Origin: Volutella citrinella
Lineage: Eukaryota > Ascomycota > Sordariomycetes > Hypocreales > Nectriaceae
Length of the DNA stretch: 64,000 bases
Direction: 5' to 3'
NCBI GenBank assembly: GCA_034401135.1
Contig: JAWZSP010000001.1
Coordinates: 62,001 to 126,000 of the forward strand
Below, piece by piece: positions 32,833 through 44,222 of the stretch. The stretch's first letter is position 1. The number at the start of each line of letters is the position of its first letter. The translations under genes were made by a program, and so were the position numbers. The notes beneath the pieces are model-generated. The model searched no databases. It worked only from the letters and a program-made list of their open reading frames with translations, and was not told the DNA's origin.

Positions 32833-33573
32833 CAAGTGGTATGATTTTGCCATCTCGCGCTATTCTGCGATTGAATGCTACTCATACTTGTTCAGGATAC
32901 TTGTGGTCTGTTCTCAAGAGCGAATACCTCAACTCAGCCTCCATTCCATGCATTATACTACAGGAACAAGTGAGCAGTGTGATCAAGGTTAAGGCGCAAC
33001 TGTTGATACCATTGACCAATTGGCTTCAACAGTGCACGCTGTTGGCCTGGCGCGGCTTGCTGAAGTTGTTATTGCCGCACAATGCCTCTGTAGCTAATAT
33101 GTGGCACCTATGAATTGAATGGAACAAGGAAATCCCATATCAAAGGTGTACTCGCCTGGGATTGCTCTGCGAGCGCGAGACGGTGAAGTTGAGGAGGTAT
33201 CTTGATCGAAATATGAATGCAATTAAAAGCCTATTGCAAATCTCTGCCAGTACCGGCACAGTCATTGAGAACATCACCGCCAGGATCGCTCACCTTCGAG
33301 ATTGCCACATCGGCAATACCCCAGATTCCGACTCCAGAAGCCTTCCATCGAAAACAAAGGACGGGGTTGTGGATAGCTTGGTCCCGCGTTTGAGTCCATG
33401 CCCGCCTTTAAACAACTTCACCGACTCGGCAGAGAAAGTTCACGGTTACTGCACTTGAATATAATAACGTAAGAAAAGAGTATAGGTATATAAACTGTTA
33501 TATTTAATAATATAAATAATGCTTTAAATAAAGTATTTAAAAATATTTCAACTGACCAGGCTCTCTGTCATAG
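32833..33573. other. Intergenic stretch with AT-rich patch
   Basis: No gene is recognised. A 98-codon frame at 33162-33458 has no family resemblance. Between about 33458 and 33550 the sequence is almost purely A and T with near-palindromic TTATATTTAATAATATAAAT, unlike anything else in the window. It sits exactly where the first exon of the neighbouring amine oxidase should be. Confidence 0.5.
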
Positions 33574-35071
33574 GCAAGAAGACGCTCCTTATCGAGGCTG
33601 GTGACAGGTTGGGTGGTCGTACCTGGAACTGTTCCATTGATGGGTTCAACTATGAGCTCGGCGGCACTTGGATTCACTGGCATATGCCTCACATCTACAG
33701 GGAAGTCTTCTTGTACGGGCTGCATAATGATTGGATTGTCACCCAGAACCCGGGCAGCGCAGAAGACTACTGCACTATAACTTCGCAACAAGGCCAGCGC
33801 AATATCTCCCACGATGAAGAAGTCAGCCACAAGATCCCAGTCTCCCACCCTCCTTGTCCGCAATGGCTTACTGACGGATATTCTAGGCCGATATCGTCGG
33901 TCGTGTCTTCAAGATATTTGCGAATATGGACGGCGATTGCCTCCGTCAGACCTGGAAGTACGCATTCGGAACAAACCAATCCCCAAACCTCACAGCAGCA
34001 TGGGATCAACTCTCCTGCCAAGACCGGATTGACCAGATACAGCATCAGCTGACTCGAGACGAACTGCATGTATTGCGCGCCTTCTTGATCCAGATGGGAG
34101 GCAATGATCTGCATCGCATGGGCTTGTTGGATGCTCTTCGATGGTGGACTCTGGGATCACACAATCCGACTGGGCTTGACGAAATTGCGCTGCATACCCG
34201 TCTCGGAAGCGGGAATAGTGAGCTGCACCGTCGCATCTTTCGGCACTCGCTATCGACCGGCAATTTGTCCTACAGTGTCAAGACTCCCGTGATGCGTATC
34301 GAAGAGGTGGACGGCATCGTGACGGTCACGTCTCGGAATGGCCAAGCCTGGAAGGCAAAGGCAGTTGTGTCAACCATTCCTCTCAATGTTGTATCTTCGA
34401 CCCAGTTCTCACCGCCTTTATCCCAGGCCAAGCAGGAAGTGGCGCGCCAAGGGTCCATCAATCTTTGCAACAAAGCTCATGTGGATGTCAAGGGGCCTGA
34501 CTGGATGTCGTGGAGCTCCTGGGCAGACCCTGGGATGGGCGTGGTCGCTGCGTTTGGAGACCGACTCACACCAGCGAACAACACTCATTTAGTTGTTTTC
34601 GGGCCTGACCCGAGCAGCGCGGCTGGCATAAAGATCGGAGACATTGATAAGGTTAAAGATGCTGTGTTGCATCTGCTCCCAGAGGACAAGCGAAAGGGAG
34701 CAACCATCGAGAGAATAGTGAGTCTAGCACGCACCAAACAGCCCACCCGGCATGACCCAGGACGGGAAGACTAACGATAACTGCAGGTCTCTCACGACTG
34801 GACCAAGGATGAATTCTCTAAAGGGTCATGGTGCTATCTGCCACCCAAGTTTGTTACGGCATATCTCACAGCACTCCAGGAGCCCCATGGACAGGTCTTC
34901 TTTGCCAGCGGCGACTGGTCGGACGGATGGAGAGTATGGATTGACGGCGCTGTTCAAGCCGGCATGCAGGCAGCAGAACAAGTCATGGAGCTTCAGCGGA
35001 ATGTAGTCACGGATGCCAGAAGCGGTTCACACGGAACGAAGGTCCCGGCTAACTTAGTTGCTAAGATTTAG
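33574..35071 (+). pseudogene. Flavin monoamine oxidase lacking its first exon
   Basis: Coding sequence resumes directly behind a splice acceptor (CTGAC branch, TAG at 33571-33573) with G-K-K-T-L-L-I-E-A-G-D-R-L-G-G-R-T-W, the second part of an FAD-binding fold. The rest of an MAO-N-like amine oxidase follows: G-G-T-W-I-H-W, R-W-W near the middle, T-I-P-L-N-V, and G-D-W-S-D-G-W-R-V-W-I-D-G-A with the C-terminal FAD-contact helix. Introns 33822-33886 and 34718-34786 are clean, and the frame is open to 35071. The first exon, which would carry G-x-G-x-x-G, is absent, and AT-rich DNA occupies its place. About 65 residues are missing compared with the family, so the product cannot bind FAD normally. 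Probably non-functional. The alternative is a far-upstream exon, which I could not find. Confidence 0.75.
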
Positions 35072-36016
35072 CGCGGACACCTTGCGAGTGCATAGATTCA
35101 TAGTGTAGAAATAATCTCATCTGCATCGCCGGAAATGAATTACATATATGATGAGAGAATAAACGAATCATTGCGGGAAGACAAGAAACGATAAGCCTAT
35201 TCGAGTCAATAAGAACCCCTATGCTATGTATCACTCATGCACCACTCTATTAGCAAAACAAGTGTCGGCAAAATGACTTGCGTATCATTACAAGACGTAC
35301 CTGTCCACTATTGCTATTTGCCAAGGCCTACTTCTATTTCTAAGTACCTACGCATTGCCGTTGAGTGGTATCGTCTGTCTGGCTTACACTCTGACCAGGT
35401 GCCAAAGCAAATGGGACCGACGTGCCCCTTAACGGAATAGTGACGGTACTAAAAGGGGGGGTGGGGGGTGGCGGCACCCAGGGAAATTGTATTATTGGTC
35501 TGATCGAATCCGTTGTTTCGAGAAATAATATCCAATTGGTGCAATCCTTTAGCAAGATAGTCTGCCATTCGACAAGCCCGAATAGTCTCTCGCACATGTG
35601 TATCATACGCCATCATGGAACCCAAACCGTCTATTCCCGCTCCGTCCTGAGAGCCACAAGTTCATGATACGAAATCTCTGCTGTATGTCGCGCACACTTT
35701 CATCTCTCGTCTAACTTAGTAATGTTGTCACAGTCATATACATCCTACTGAAGATTCTTCCTTCACAACAACCATGGCACCCCAACCCTCCAAGCTAGCT
35801 GCTCACGGATTCAAATTCCGCAATTGGGAAGGAGGAGAGTTTGTCTCTTAGCAGTTTGGTATTTGTCACGCCGTAGTCAAGGTGCTTTTTAACATGATAC
35901 AGCCAGGTGAGTCAACTTCGAATATTAGAACAAACGACCCCTGAGTGTCTAAGGCATGAAGCAACCAAAATCTAACATCTCAAAATCGGATAGCTATGTA
36001 CCACTAAAAACTATAC
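35072..36016. other. Intergenic region with possible small gene remnant
   Basis: No complete gene. At 35774 a well-placed ATG opens 25 codons (M-A-P-Q-P-S-K-L...W-E-G-G-E-F) that end in TAG at 35849-35851; the same frame continues afterwards for about 20 codons to a GTGAGT. It looks like a decayed first exon of an unidentified gene. A G-rich run (AAAAGGGGGGGTGGGGGGTGG) lies at about 35451-35472. Confidence 0.35.
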
Positions 36017-37615
36017 TCATATCTTAACTCTCTTTGTAAACTTGACAAAAAGGCCATGCGGCGGCGTAAACCAACGATTCTTAAACCCAAACTCCTTTTC
36101 ATTCACCAACGTCATATCATACTCCAGCATAAGGGACGGAATGACCTTCTTCGCTTCCATCAAGCTGATCCAACGTCCGCTGCATGTATGCGCGCCATGG
36201 CCAAACGTGAAGAATGACCTGTTCATAAGCCTAAGGTGATGTTCATCTGTGACTGACGGCAACCATCTTTCAGGGCGAAATGTGTCTGGATCAGGAAAGA
36301 CATCCGGGTCGCGGTGTAAAACCCACGGATTGATTCCAACCTCCGCGCCTGCAGGAATCTTGAAGCCGCATATTTCGGCACCCTCCTTCGGAACGAGGCG
36401 AGCGAGGACCATGCCAACCGAGGGATGCAGTCGTAGGGCTTCTTGGATAACTGCGGTGAAATAGGGAAGTCTATTGGCCTCGGCGAACTGGACGGGCGTC
36501 TGGAGGGAATCGCGAAACTCCTCGTACAGCCTATCATATACCTGGCGGTTCTTCAGTAGGTGACGCAGTATGGAAGACAGGGCAATGGCAGTGGTGTCGC
36601 TCCCAGCACCGATATTGCCGAACGCGTGGGTCATGATTTCTCGATCATTGATGGAAGCTGGATCTTTGGACTGATTCAGGAGCAGCCTCTGGAGAAACGT
36701 CATGGGCCCATCATGAGAAGGATTCTGCTTGGCAGCCTGGATCTCGGAGATGGCCAGTTCAAACATTTCTTTTTCACCACCGCCCTCTCCGAATACCAGC
36801 TTTGCTACCCAAGGCTGACCCAGGATGAATTTGTGGATCCACGGAATTTGACCAAACTGAACTGTATCAGTTTCGATCCAAACAAGGCCGGGGGCAGGCG
36901 CCAGGTTGGGACTTACAATAGCCATGTAGTCAGCGACTGTTTCTAGAACGCCGTACATCTTCAGCACGTCACCCTTCTCCAGGTAATTGAAGTCTCTCCC
37001 GAATGTAACAGAAAAGACAGCGTCCATGGCATAGTCTTTGAACACTCTTGACATCTCAATAGGTTGCCCTGCCGCTGCATCCAACTTGTTGATGAGCCGC
37101 TCAGTGACTGGATTGATCCAGCCCTCCATCTGCACCAGCCCATTCGTTGAGTATGCGTTTGATGCGTTCCTTTTCATCCGCGTATGGAGAGCCTGGTTCG
37201 TCAGTATGACTCAATACTCTTGGCCAACGTTACCCACCTTGTCCGTTAGAACAAATGTGTCGGGGACTAGCCCTTCCTCGTCATACGCCGTCGACAGTTC
37301 ATAGAATCGGGATTTGTAGAAGTTGGTCCCAATGCCGTATATCTGATTGATCTCGCGCGGGTCGGAAATGGACAGCAGGTTTGGCGCGAGGCGCACAACC
37401 TTTCCATACTTGTGATGCAACTCGATGTCGTCGTCGTGGGACTTGCCCTTGTAGACAGAGAGAATGCGCGGGACCGAGCTGATCTTGCGCAGCCATGGGC
37501 CTGGTACCCTGGCAAGCCCTCTTTTCAGATAGTTTGAGATGAGTCGGGCGACGACAGACGACACCAGGAACAAACCCCAGTACGTTCGCAAGAATACTAA
37601 GGCTTCTTGAATCAT
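36017..37615 (-). CDS. Cytochrome P450 (pisatin-demethylase-like class)
   Basis: Three exons reading left from 37615. The introns are 37193-37237 (GTGGGT donor) and 36857-36916 (GTAAGT; a multiple of three, hidden in the open frame). N-terminal membrane anchor at residues 5-25. I-helix G-A-G-S-D-T-T-A, helix K Q-E-A-L-R-L-H-P, P-E-R-W, and heme loop FFTFGHGAHTCSGRW, where His stands two before the Cys ligand in place of the usual Arg. About 500 residues, normal length. The sequence type resembles fungal P450s such as pisatin demethylase and benzoate hydroxylases. Likely an ER monooxygenase that hydroxylates or O-demethylates an aromatic compound. A second P450 of the same type is at 52396-54086. 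Confidence 0.88.
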
Positions 37616-38417
37616 TGTAATTTTTGACCTGGTGAAGATGGGGCCAAGGTGAGGTGGCTAGGAAGAGAGAGTCTCTGTCGGTATCGCGACTTCAGTGCCG
37701 CGAGGTGTCGCTGTGAGGTACTAATGACGACGGCTTGTACTCACTCCACTTGGCCCGGATGGGAATTACCTGCTTCAAGACCTTGCATTAGCTCTAAGCA
37801 GCTTCCGTTCCGCCTCGCGCGGGCGCCGCGGCATCCGGTTGTGGTGCGGGGAAGTTGGTTATCACCAAGGCATTATTGGTTAGAACCTCAAGCCACAAAC
37901 GCTCGCCAATCATGTATTGATCCATCATAGCAGCCGAAGCGTGTCTTGCCATCGTGTGACTGCTTAGGAGAGGGCGTGTGCCTCCCTCCCTGCTATCTTT
38001 GCCATACGAAGCAGAACCCCGGCATCACCCCTCATTCCGCAGATACCACTGGTAGCCGAATCCATAGCGGGCGGGTCTATCGCCGTAGTTTGTGAGGCTA
38101 ACCACATCCCACAGCCAGTCAGCGTTTCTTCCAGCACCAACATCTATGGGACGCAGCACACGCGGGGGCTGGAGGGTAGATAACAAGCAACCTGGACAAC
38201 CGGGGGGCCTATCGGGACAAGATTGTCAAGATAATCTCCACCCAGTCAGGTCTCTAAATGCACCCGTTTTCAGTGCTGGTATCAAGTGCCATCGCTGAGT
38301 CAATGCAATAAGACTTCACTGCGTTGCTTCCCATCCTCAGAGTCTCGTGGGCAAACTTTCAAGCTCGGCACATCGACAATTCCTCTCCATCGATTAGTTC
38401 ATTTCCCCAACCTCAAC
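37616..38417. promoter_or_regulatory. Bidirectional promoter between P450 and FAD monooxygenase B
   Basis: No gene is seen in this 800-bp divergent interval. Locally GC-rich (about 37810-37840). I find no exact copy of the 11-mer element present in the left part of the window. Confidence 0.35.
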
Positions 38418-40057
38418 ATGCCCTCAGCCACCGAAACAAAGCTTCGAGTGGTGATTGTTGGCGCTGGCTTCTGCGGCCTGACCGCCGCCATAGAGTGCCA
38501 GCTGCGCGGCATGCATCCGATTCTTGTCGAAGCATACCCCGGGGCCAGCTCTCACGGAGACTTGCTGGACTTTGTGCCCAACGCAGGCCGCATCTTCGAT
38601 TCGTGGGACGGCGGCAGGATCGGCGAACAGTTGCTAGCTGCTGGCGTCAACCGGGCTAAGACTCTTGACTTTTACAACCAAGACAATGTCTTGCTTAAAT
38701 CTGATCCATGGCCCCAGGGCATCGACCTAAAGGGCACGTTCGCCGGCCACCGGGGGGCCATGCATGAGATTGTCTACAACTATGCCAAGGAGCTCGGCAT
38801 CGAGATGCACTTCAGCTCCAGGGTTGAGAAGTACTTGGATTCCCAACAAGATTCCCGACAAGAGACAGGTGTCGTCATCTCAGGCACTGGCAAGAAGATC
38901 CTTGGAGACGTCGTACTTGCGTGTGACGGGCCGAAATCGTTGGCCCGGTCACAGCTGCTTGGCCTCCCTGAGAGCAGGGTCAATAGCGGCTACGCCATCT
39001 TCAGGGCCTTCTTCGAGATCACCGATGAAATGCTCCAAGACCCGTTCATGGCCGAACTCGCTAGGAAGGACCAAGACACGACCAGGTTCTGGGTCGGTGA
39101 GGATATGCATGGCTTTATCTACACGTGGAACGAAGGACGGTATGTACTATGACCATCCTTATCCGCATCGTTGCTATTACGCAGAGCAAATGTTAACAAT
39201 ATTCTGCTAGCGACTGTGCCTGGGTCCTGACCCATCTTGATGACGCCGATATCCAAGAGAGCTGGTCTTTTCCGGCCAAGAAGGAGGATGTTTATAAATA
39301 CCTCAACCAAGCCCGGTTCCCGGAAGTATGGACACGAGTTGTCGAGTTGACACCTGAAGATCGGATGGTAGACTATGTAAGCACTTGTCTCCTCTTAGCT
39401 TCAAGCGCTGGCAAACCGCGTCCCATCAATCACTAACCGAAGTTGTCTTGAAGAAACTCGTGTGGCGGGACCCTTTGACTACATGGCTCTCCCCTTCCAA
39501 ACGAGGGGCAGTCATGGGTGACGCGGCCCATTGTCACTTGCCTACGTCGGCCAACGGAGCTTGCCAGGCTGTCGAGGATGCAGCAACTATGGCAATCTGC
39601 TTGGAGAAGGTCAGTCAACTTGCAAGCGTTCGGTTGAAGATTGTCGCTAATCCAGACGCATTTACAGTCGAAAGGCGACGTGCCACTTGCGCTCCAGGTA
39701 TTCGAGCGCATTCGCTTCAATCGCTCTCACGTTATCCACCAGGCCTCAATCTCGACCAGAAACATCTACCACAAGAATAATTGGACTCTGGATATGGTCA
39801 AGAAACATCCCGATTCTCTCATTATGCCTCTCTTAGATTGGGTGTTGGATTTTGATTGCCAAAAGACCGCGGAGGATAACTACGAAAGAATAGCCAAGGA
39901 GGTCATTTCTAACAAACCAGGAACCATTCAAGAGCTTTCGCTGCCTGCCGGGGGAAACTACGATATCATGAATCTTCGGGAGGAGCAGAACAAGGCAGCC
40001 GCACTACAGAAGTTGGTGCATGTGCTGCAAGCTCCGGTCTCTGTGTCTGACAGTTAG
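38418..40057 (+). CDS. FAD-dependent monooxygenase B (paralogue of monooxygenase A)
   Basis: Start at 38418 (CAACATGCC). Exons run 38418-39139, then about 39211-39376, about 39453-39609 and about 39668-40057, with donors GTATGT, GTAAGC and GTCAGT. Motifs: VGAGFCGLTAA (FAD Rossmann), E-A-Y-P-G-A-S-S-H-G-D-L-L-D-F, G-H-R-G-A-M-H, DG motif ACDGPKSLARS and GD motif MGDAAHCHLPTSANGA. The whole chain aligns by eye with monooxygenase A, including H-C-H-L-P in the GD motif, the F-P-A-K-K-E-D-V block and the E-L-S-L-P C-terminus, but intron positions differ, so the duplication is not recent. Predicted: NAD(P)H-dependent aromatic hydroxylation. It lies next to a P450, a Rieske oxygenase and permease B. 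Confidence 0.88.
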
Positions 40058-40497
40058 TCTAGTCAAATAGCTTACGTTTATTCAGATACATGTTGGTTAT
40101 TGTAGTTTTACTGCGTTTTCAACGTACCTGCTTTCACTTGCCGATCACTTTTACACAATTCTGGCTTTGTTTAGTTTACCAGCTCCTTGTTTTGCATCAT
40201 CATAGTGATCAGCTGCTAGTCGACAGTACCTATCCATACACCCAAACTATAGACACTAGCAGCTGGGTTGGACCCTTAGAATTACATAAGTTCCATTTTA
40301 GTTCAAAGGAAATGACTCCAAGAACTGTTGTATCATGAGTTGATGTCATGACGAAGTAGTGAGTTAGAAAGGCCGCAGCGAGTATAGATACCATGCTGTC
40401 AATTTGCAACCCTCCGACTATCTCGACGACGCAGTATACAAGAGAATCCCTATGCCCTAGTAACAACACGCCTCACTAGAGTATCTACCATGTTGCG
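40058..40497. other. Convergent intergenic region
   Basis: Lies between the ends of FAD monooxygenase B and the Rieske oxygenase. No gene or element is recognised. Confidence 0.5.
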
Positions 40498-41801
40498 TCA
40501 CCATGCCAAAACATTGTTCCCCTCACCAGTCTTTGATGACTCGCAAACTCCACGACAAAACGACTCGTCCTCATCCAGCTGGTCGTTTTGCAACATCCTC
40601 TTTGCTGGCCATATTTCTCTGCCCAAGGTCTTCTCTTCCTCGACATGCTCCTTCAGCATCCTCCGCAGAACAGTCTCAAAATACTCGACAGCCTTCTCCA
40701 TGTATGGGTGGAGAGGGCCAGCCGAGTATGTATCGCTGTTGAGGCCGATCTGGGCATTGTTGCCAAGCCACTTGTCTTCGCCCTCGACTTGCTTGAAAAA
40801 GTCAACCTCGTCCTTGACCTCCTGCTCAGATGAGTTCTTGTTGCGATAGACCTCATAGCGGACAGTGGAGCTTGTAGCCGAGACCGGGACGATGAACATG
40901 GTGTAGAAGAAATGCTTGGTGATGGTGACTGAGGAATTGGGGAACATGTACGTTGGGCTAGCAGTAATTCCGCCGGCCTCCATGTCCTCGCCCAAGTGTC
41001 GGATGTAGCATAGCTTTGGCTCTACGTCAAACTTGGTGTCGCGCTTGATGTGAGGCGCAATCCCCGGGTGTGCTGTAGAGCAATGGTAACACTATCAACG
41101 ACATTCGTAAGCATCAAGCCCCAGGCATGGCATCTTAGTCAAGCGTACCTCGTTGTAATTCTCGACCAAAGTCTTCCAGTTGAAGTTGCAGCCATCGAGG
41201 GACCAAGTATGATCGTACTCGTAGTCATCCATGTTATAAACCTTGGTGATCCTCTCCTGAGTATCAATGCCCGCAAACTGCTCTTCCCAGGTCACACTCG
41301 GCTTCTCAGCTGCATCTAGATTCACCCAGATGAAGCCCAGCTGGTCAATGTGCATGTGGACCTTGTACAGGGAATACTCATCCTTGTTGAACTGATCCTT
41401 CGGCACCGTGTCGAACCGAGGCGCCTTGGCGAGGTTTCCTTTGAAACCATAGCTCCAGCCTAATAAGGTCAGCCGTCACAACGTCTCCATATAGCCATTT
41501 GGTACCGCCAAGACTGACCGTGATACTTGCACGACAGGACGCTCGCTTTGCCTGTTTCCTGGTGCACGATGGGAAACGCTCTGTGGCGGCACACGTTGAG
41601 GAAGGCATTGATGTTGCCCTGGCGGTCACAGATGATGAAGAAGGGATAGCCTGCCACATTGTAGCGGGCGTACTGGCCCGGAGTGCCAAATTGCGACTTG
41701 TGCGAGACGATGAGCCATGTCTTGGAAAAGACAGCGCGACGCTCCAGCTCGTAGAACTGAGGCTCCCGGAACCAGGATGAGGGTAAAGTAGCCGAACTCA
41801 T
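40498..41801 (-). CDS. Rieske non-heme iron oxygenase, alpha subunit type (choline-monooxygenase-like)
   Basis: Reads left from 41801. Three exons are visible: 41801-about 41521, about 41463-41145, and about 41090-40498. The Rieske [2Fe-2S] motif C-R-H...C-K-Y-H, with 17 residues between the pairs, is at about residues 70-93, and the intron after CKYH leads directly into G-W-S-Y-G-F. The catalytic domain carries the mononuclear iron motif E-N-Y-N-E-C-Y-H-C-S-T-A-H-P with both His ligands. About 400 residues, the size of choline monooxygenase, stachydrine or carnitine oxygenase relatives. These need a separate reductase, not seen in the window. Expected to hydroxylate or N/O-demethylate a small, possibly quaternary-amine, substrate. 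It is divergent from APC permease B, and the pairing with an amine-type permease supports this. Confidence 0.88.
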
Positions 41802-42454
41802 ATTGGGTTAGATGCACCGGTGTTAACCAGGGGTGATGTGGAGTTGTGCGGTTGTGGTGTTTGTTACCGTGTCGGCAAACAGTTGTTGTTCGTCACTTGG
41901 TTTATATCTAGATATCCAATGCCTACAGCAATCTCGTGCCAGCAGTCTAGCCAAGCGGAGGGTGTCTAACCAAGCAGAGAAGAGTCTTGTGATACTGGAA
42001 CTATACTTGATTGGCTGGAATCGCTTAGCTCTGTCTCGGCCACGATAGGGGCTTTAGACTAAACCTAATCTTTTAGTCGTAATCAACAAGGAACTTTGTG
42101 TGATTGGCTGGAATTACGCGGCATTATGGCCATTGCCACCAGGCAAGGATACAACGCCACCTGTGGAATCGCCCTTGGCAGTGCCAATGTGCGGGGAAGT
42201 GGGCCACTGCGCGGAGCATGGGTTCGTCCCAGGGTGTGCTTGCATGTGCCGAGATAGAGCCAAGCTGTTCCAGCTAATGAAGCAAAATTCCCTTGAGCCA
42301 CTCGCAATCCCAAGGCCTGCGTACGTGGCTGTTGCGCAATCAGGGTTATATCACCAGCGCCAGTTTCCCATCATCCTCCAAGACCAGTCTCACATTCCTC
42401 GAAAAAGCTGTTACATACAACTTGATCTTTGCAAGGCTGTTCGTCCCTGGAAAC
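41802..42454. promoter_or_regulatory. Bidirectional promoter between Rieske oxygenase and permease B
   Basis: No gene is supported; the open frame before 42455 has no permease-like content. A CCGAGAT heptamer is at 42249-42255, and TGATTGGCTGGAA occurs twice (about 42008 and 42101), containing ATTGG/CCAAT-type boxes about 90 bp apart. These are candidate regulator or CCAAT-binding sites. Confidence 0.4.
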
Positions 42455-44222
42455 ATGTCCGACACCCTGTCTACCGACGCGGCTTCAAAGCCCAAGAAGA
42501 TGTCTGCCGAGGAAGATCGCGTGTCGATCAAACCCGGCAACACGGACATCGACGACGCTCAACTCCGCGACCTTGGCGTTGTGCCCTCCAAGCTGGAGCG
42601 GAACTTCAATATTTGGTCAATCCTCTTCATGTCGTTCTGTACCAGCGTTACATGGGAGGCAGTAGCGTCGGCGTCGGCTCAGGCCTTTACAAGCGGTGGC
42701 AGTTCCAGTTTCGTCTGGGGCTTTGCAGCTTGCGCTGTGGGAATCATGTTCGTTGTGCTGTGCACCGCGGAGTACGCCAGCATGATCCCCACGGCTGGAG
42801 GGCAGTACCACTACGTTGCCAAGCTATCTCCACCACAGTATCGCAAGATCTTTACATGGTTTGCTGGGTGGCTCACAATGATCGGCTGGATCCTATCCGC
42901 GACCGCGGGCACTTTTGCAACGGCCATGCAGATTCAGGCTTGGGCTATACTCTTTAGTACAGACTATGTCTATCAGAAATGGCATACATCTTTGGTAAGA
43001 TTGATCACAACCTCTCCCACAAGTTGTGGCGGTTATCCAACTAACCACCTCGAATAGATTGTCGTTGGCCTGACGTCCTTGTTCACACTCTTCGCCATCT
43101 TCGAAATCAAGCGCCTTCATTATCTGCTCAATATCGGCATGTTTGGCCACGTGTTCGGATTCTTCACTGTTGCTATATATCTCCTCGTTCATACAAATCC
43201 CAAGAACTCGGCCGAGTATGTCTTTACAGACTTTACCAACTTGAGTGGCTGGGAAAGCCCTGGGGTAAGACTGTGTTGTTCTGCCGGCAGCTGGCCACCA
43301 TTAGAAGCTAACGAAACGGGCACAGATTGCTTGGTCTATTGGTCTCTTGACGTCGGCCGTGAGTTTAGTTGGGTGGGATAGCTCTATTCATATGGCCGAG
43401 GAAATGTCCAACGCAGCTCGAGATCTGCCAAGATCCAGTAAGGCAACCCGCCCATAGTCCTTCCACTTTCTTGACCACGCTGACTTGCTCAAAGTGATTG
43501 TCACTATTTCTGTCAGCGGGCTCACCACGTTCCCTTGGGTTATCGCCATTGCCTTCTGTTTCGTTGACCTCGAGAACGTCCTGGCTGGCCCCGTCGGCCG
43601 AATCAGTCCGTTCGCACAGCTCGTCTACAACATTTCGGGAGGTAGCCAAGCTGCCACCATTGGACTTACGTCGTTTCTTCCCATCTTGAGTTTCTGTGGC
43701 ACGGGCTCGAGTGTCATTTCAGCCACTTCCAGGGTCATCTGGTCCTTTGCACGGGATGGCGGCCTCCCGGATGCTTTTGCCCGCATCAGCGACAAGAAGA
43801 AGGTGCCCGTGGCAGCTTTGATAGCCACCTGGGCGCTCATGTCGGCCATTAGCCTGATTTATATCGGTAATGCGACAGCCTACTATGGCATCTCGTCGGC
43901 ATGCACAGTTACCCTGATCATCTCCTACTGCTTTCCCATCGCCATAAACGCGGTGTGGGGATTCAAGCACTGCGATGTGCCTCGAGGTGTGTTTACACTG
44001 GGCCGGTATCATCGCCCTGTGGCCGTCGTTGCCCTCGTATGGTGCCTCTACCTCAGCATCTTCTTGTGTTTCCCGACTCTATACCCCATCACGGCTGAAA
44101 ACATGAACTACGGAGTTGTTGTTCTGGGATGCGGGATACTTCTTGCAGTGGTATGCTGGTATGCTTATGGGAGGAAACGTTTCAGCGGGGTGGGATTTCT
44201 TTTGGAAGGTCGCGAGGATTGA
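42455..44222 (+). CDS. APC-family amino acid / choline-type permease B
   Basis: Four or five exons; the start at 42455 (AACATGTCC) is the Met that leads into the family-like hydrophilic N-terminus, and the longer open frame before it is not conserved. About twelve membrane spans. Family signatures: L-E-R-N-F-N-I-W-S-I before span 1, T-A-G-G-Q-Y-H-Y-V-A, A-E-E-M-S-N-A-A-R-D-L-P-R, S-R-V-I-W-S-F-A-R-D-G-G-L-P. This is the same subfamily as permease A (choline/GABA/amino-acid permeases of fungi), and it shares the same gene neighbour type, an FAD monooxygenase, although here a Rieske oxygenase lies between. Likely a plasma-membrane importer of an amine or amino acid derivative. Confidence 0.87.

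Noticed and set aside
36017..37615. Naming the P450 as pisatin demethylase
   Set aside because: Only class resemblance is visible; substrate specificity cannot be read from motifs.
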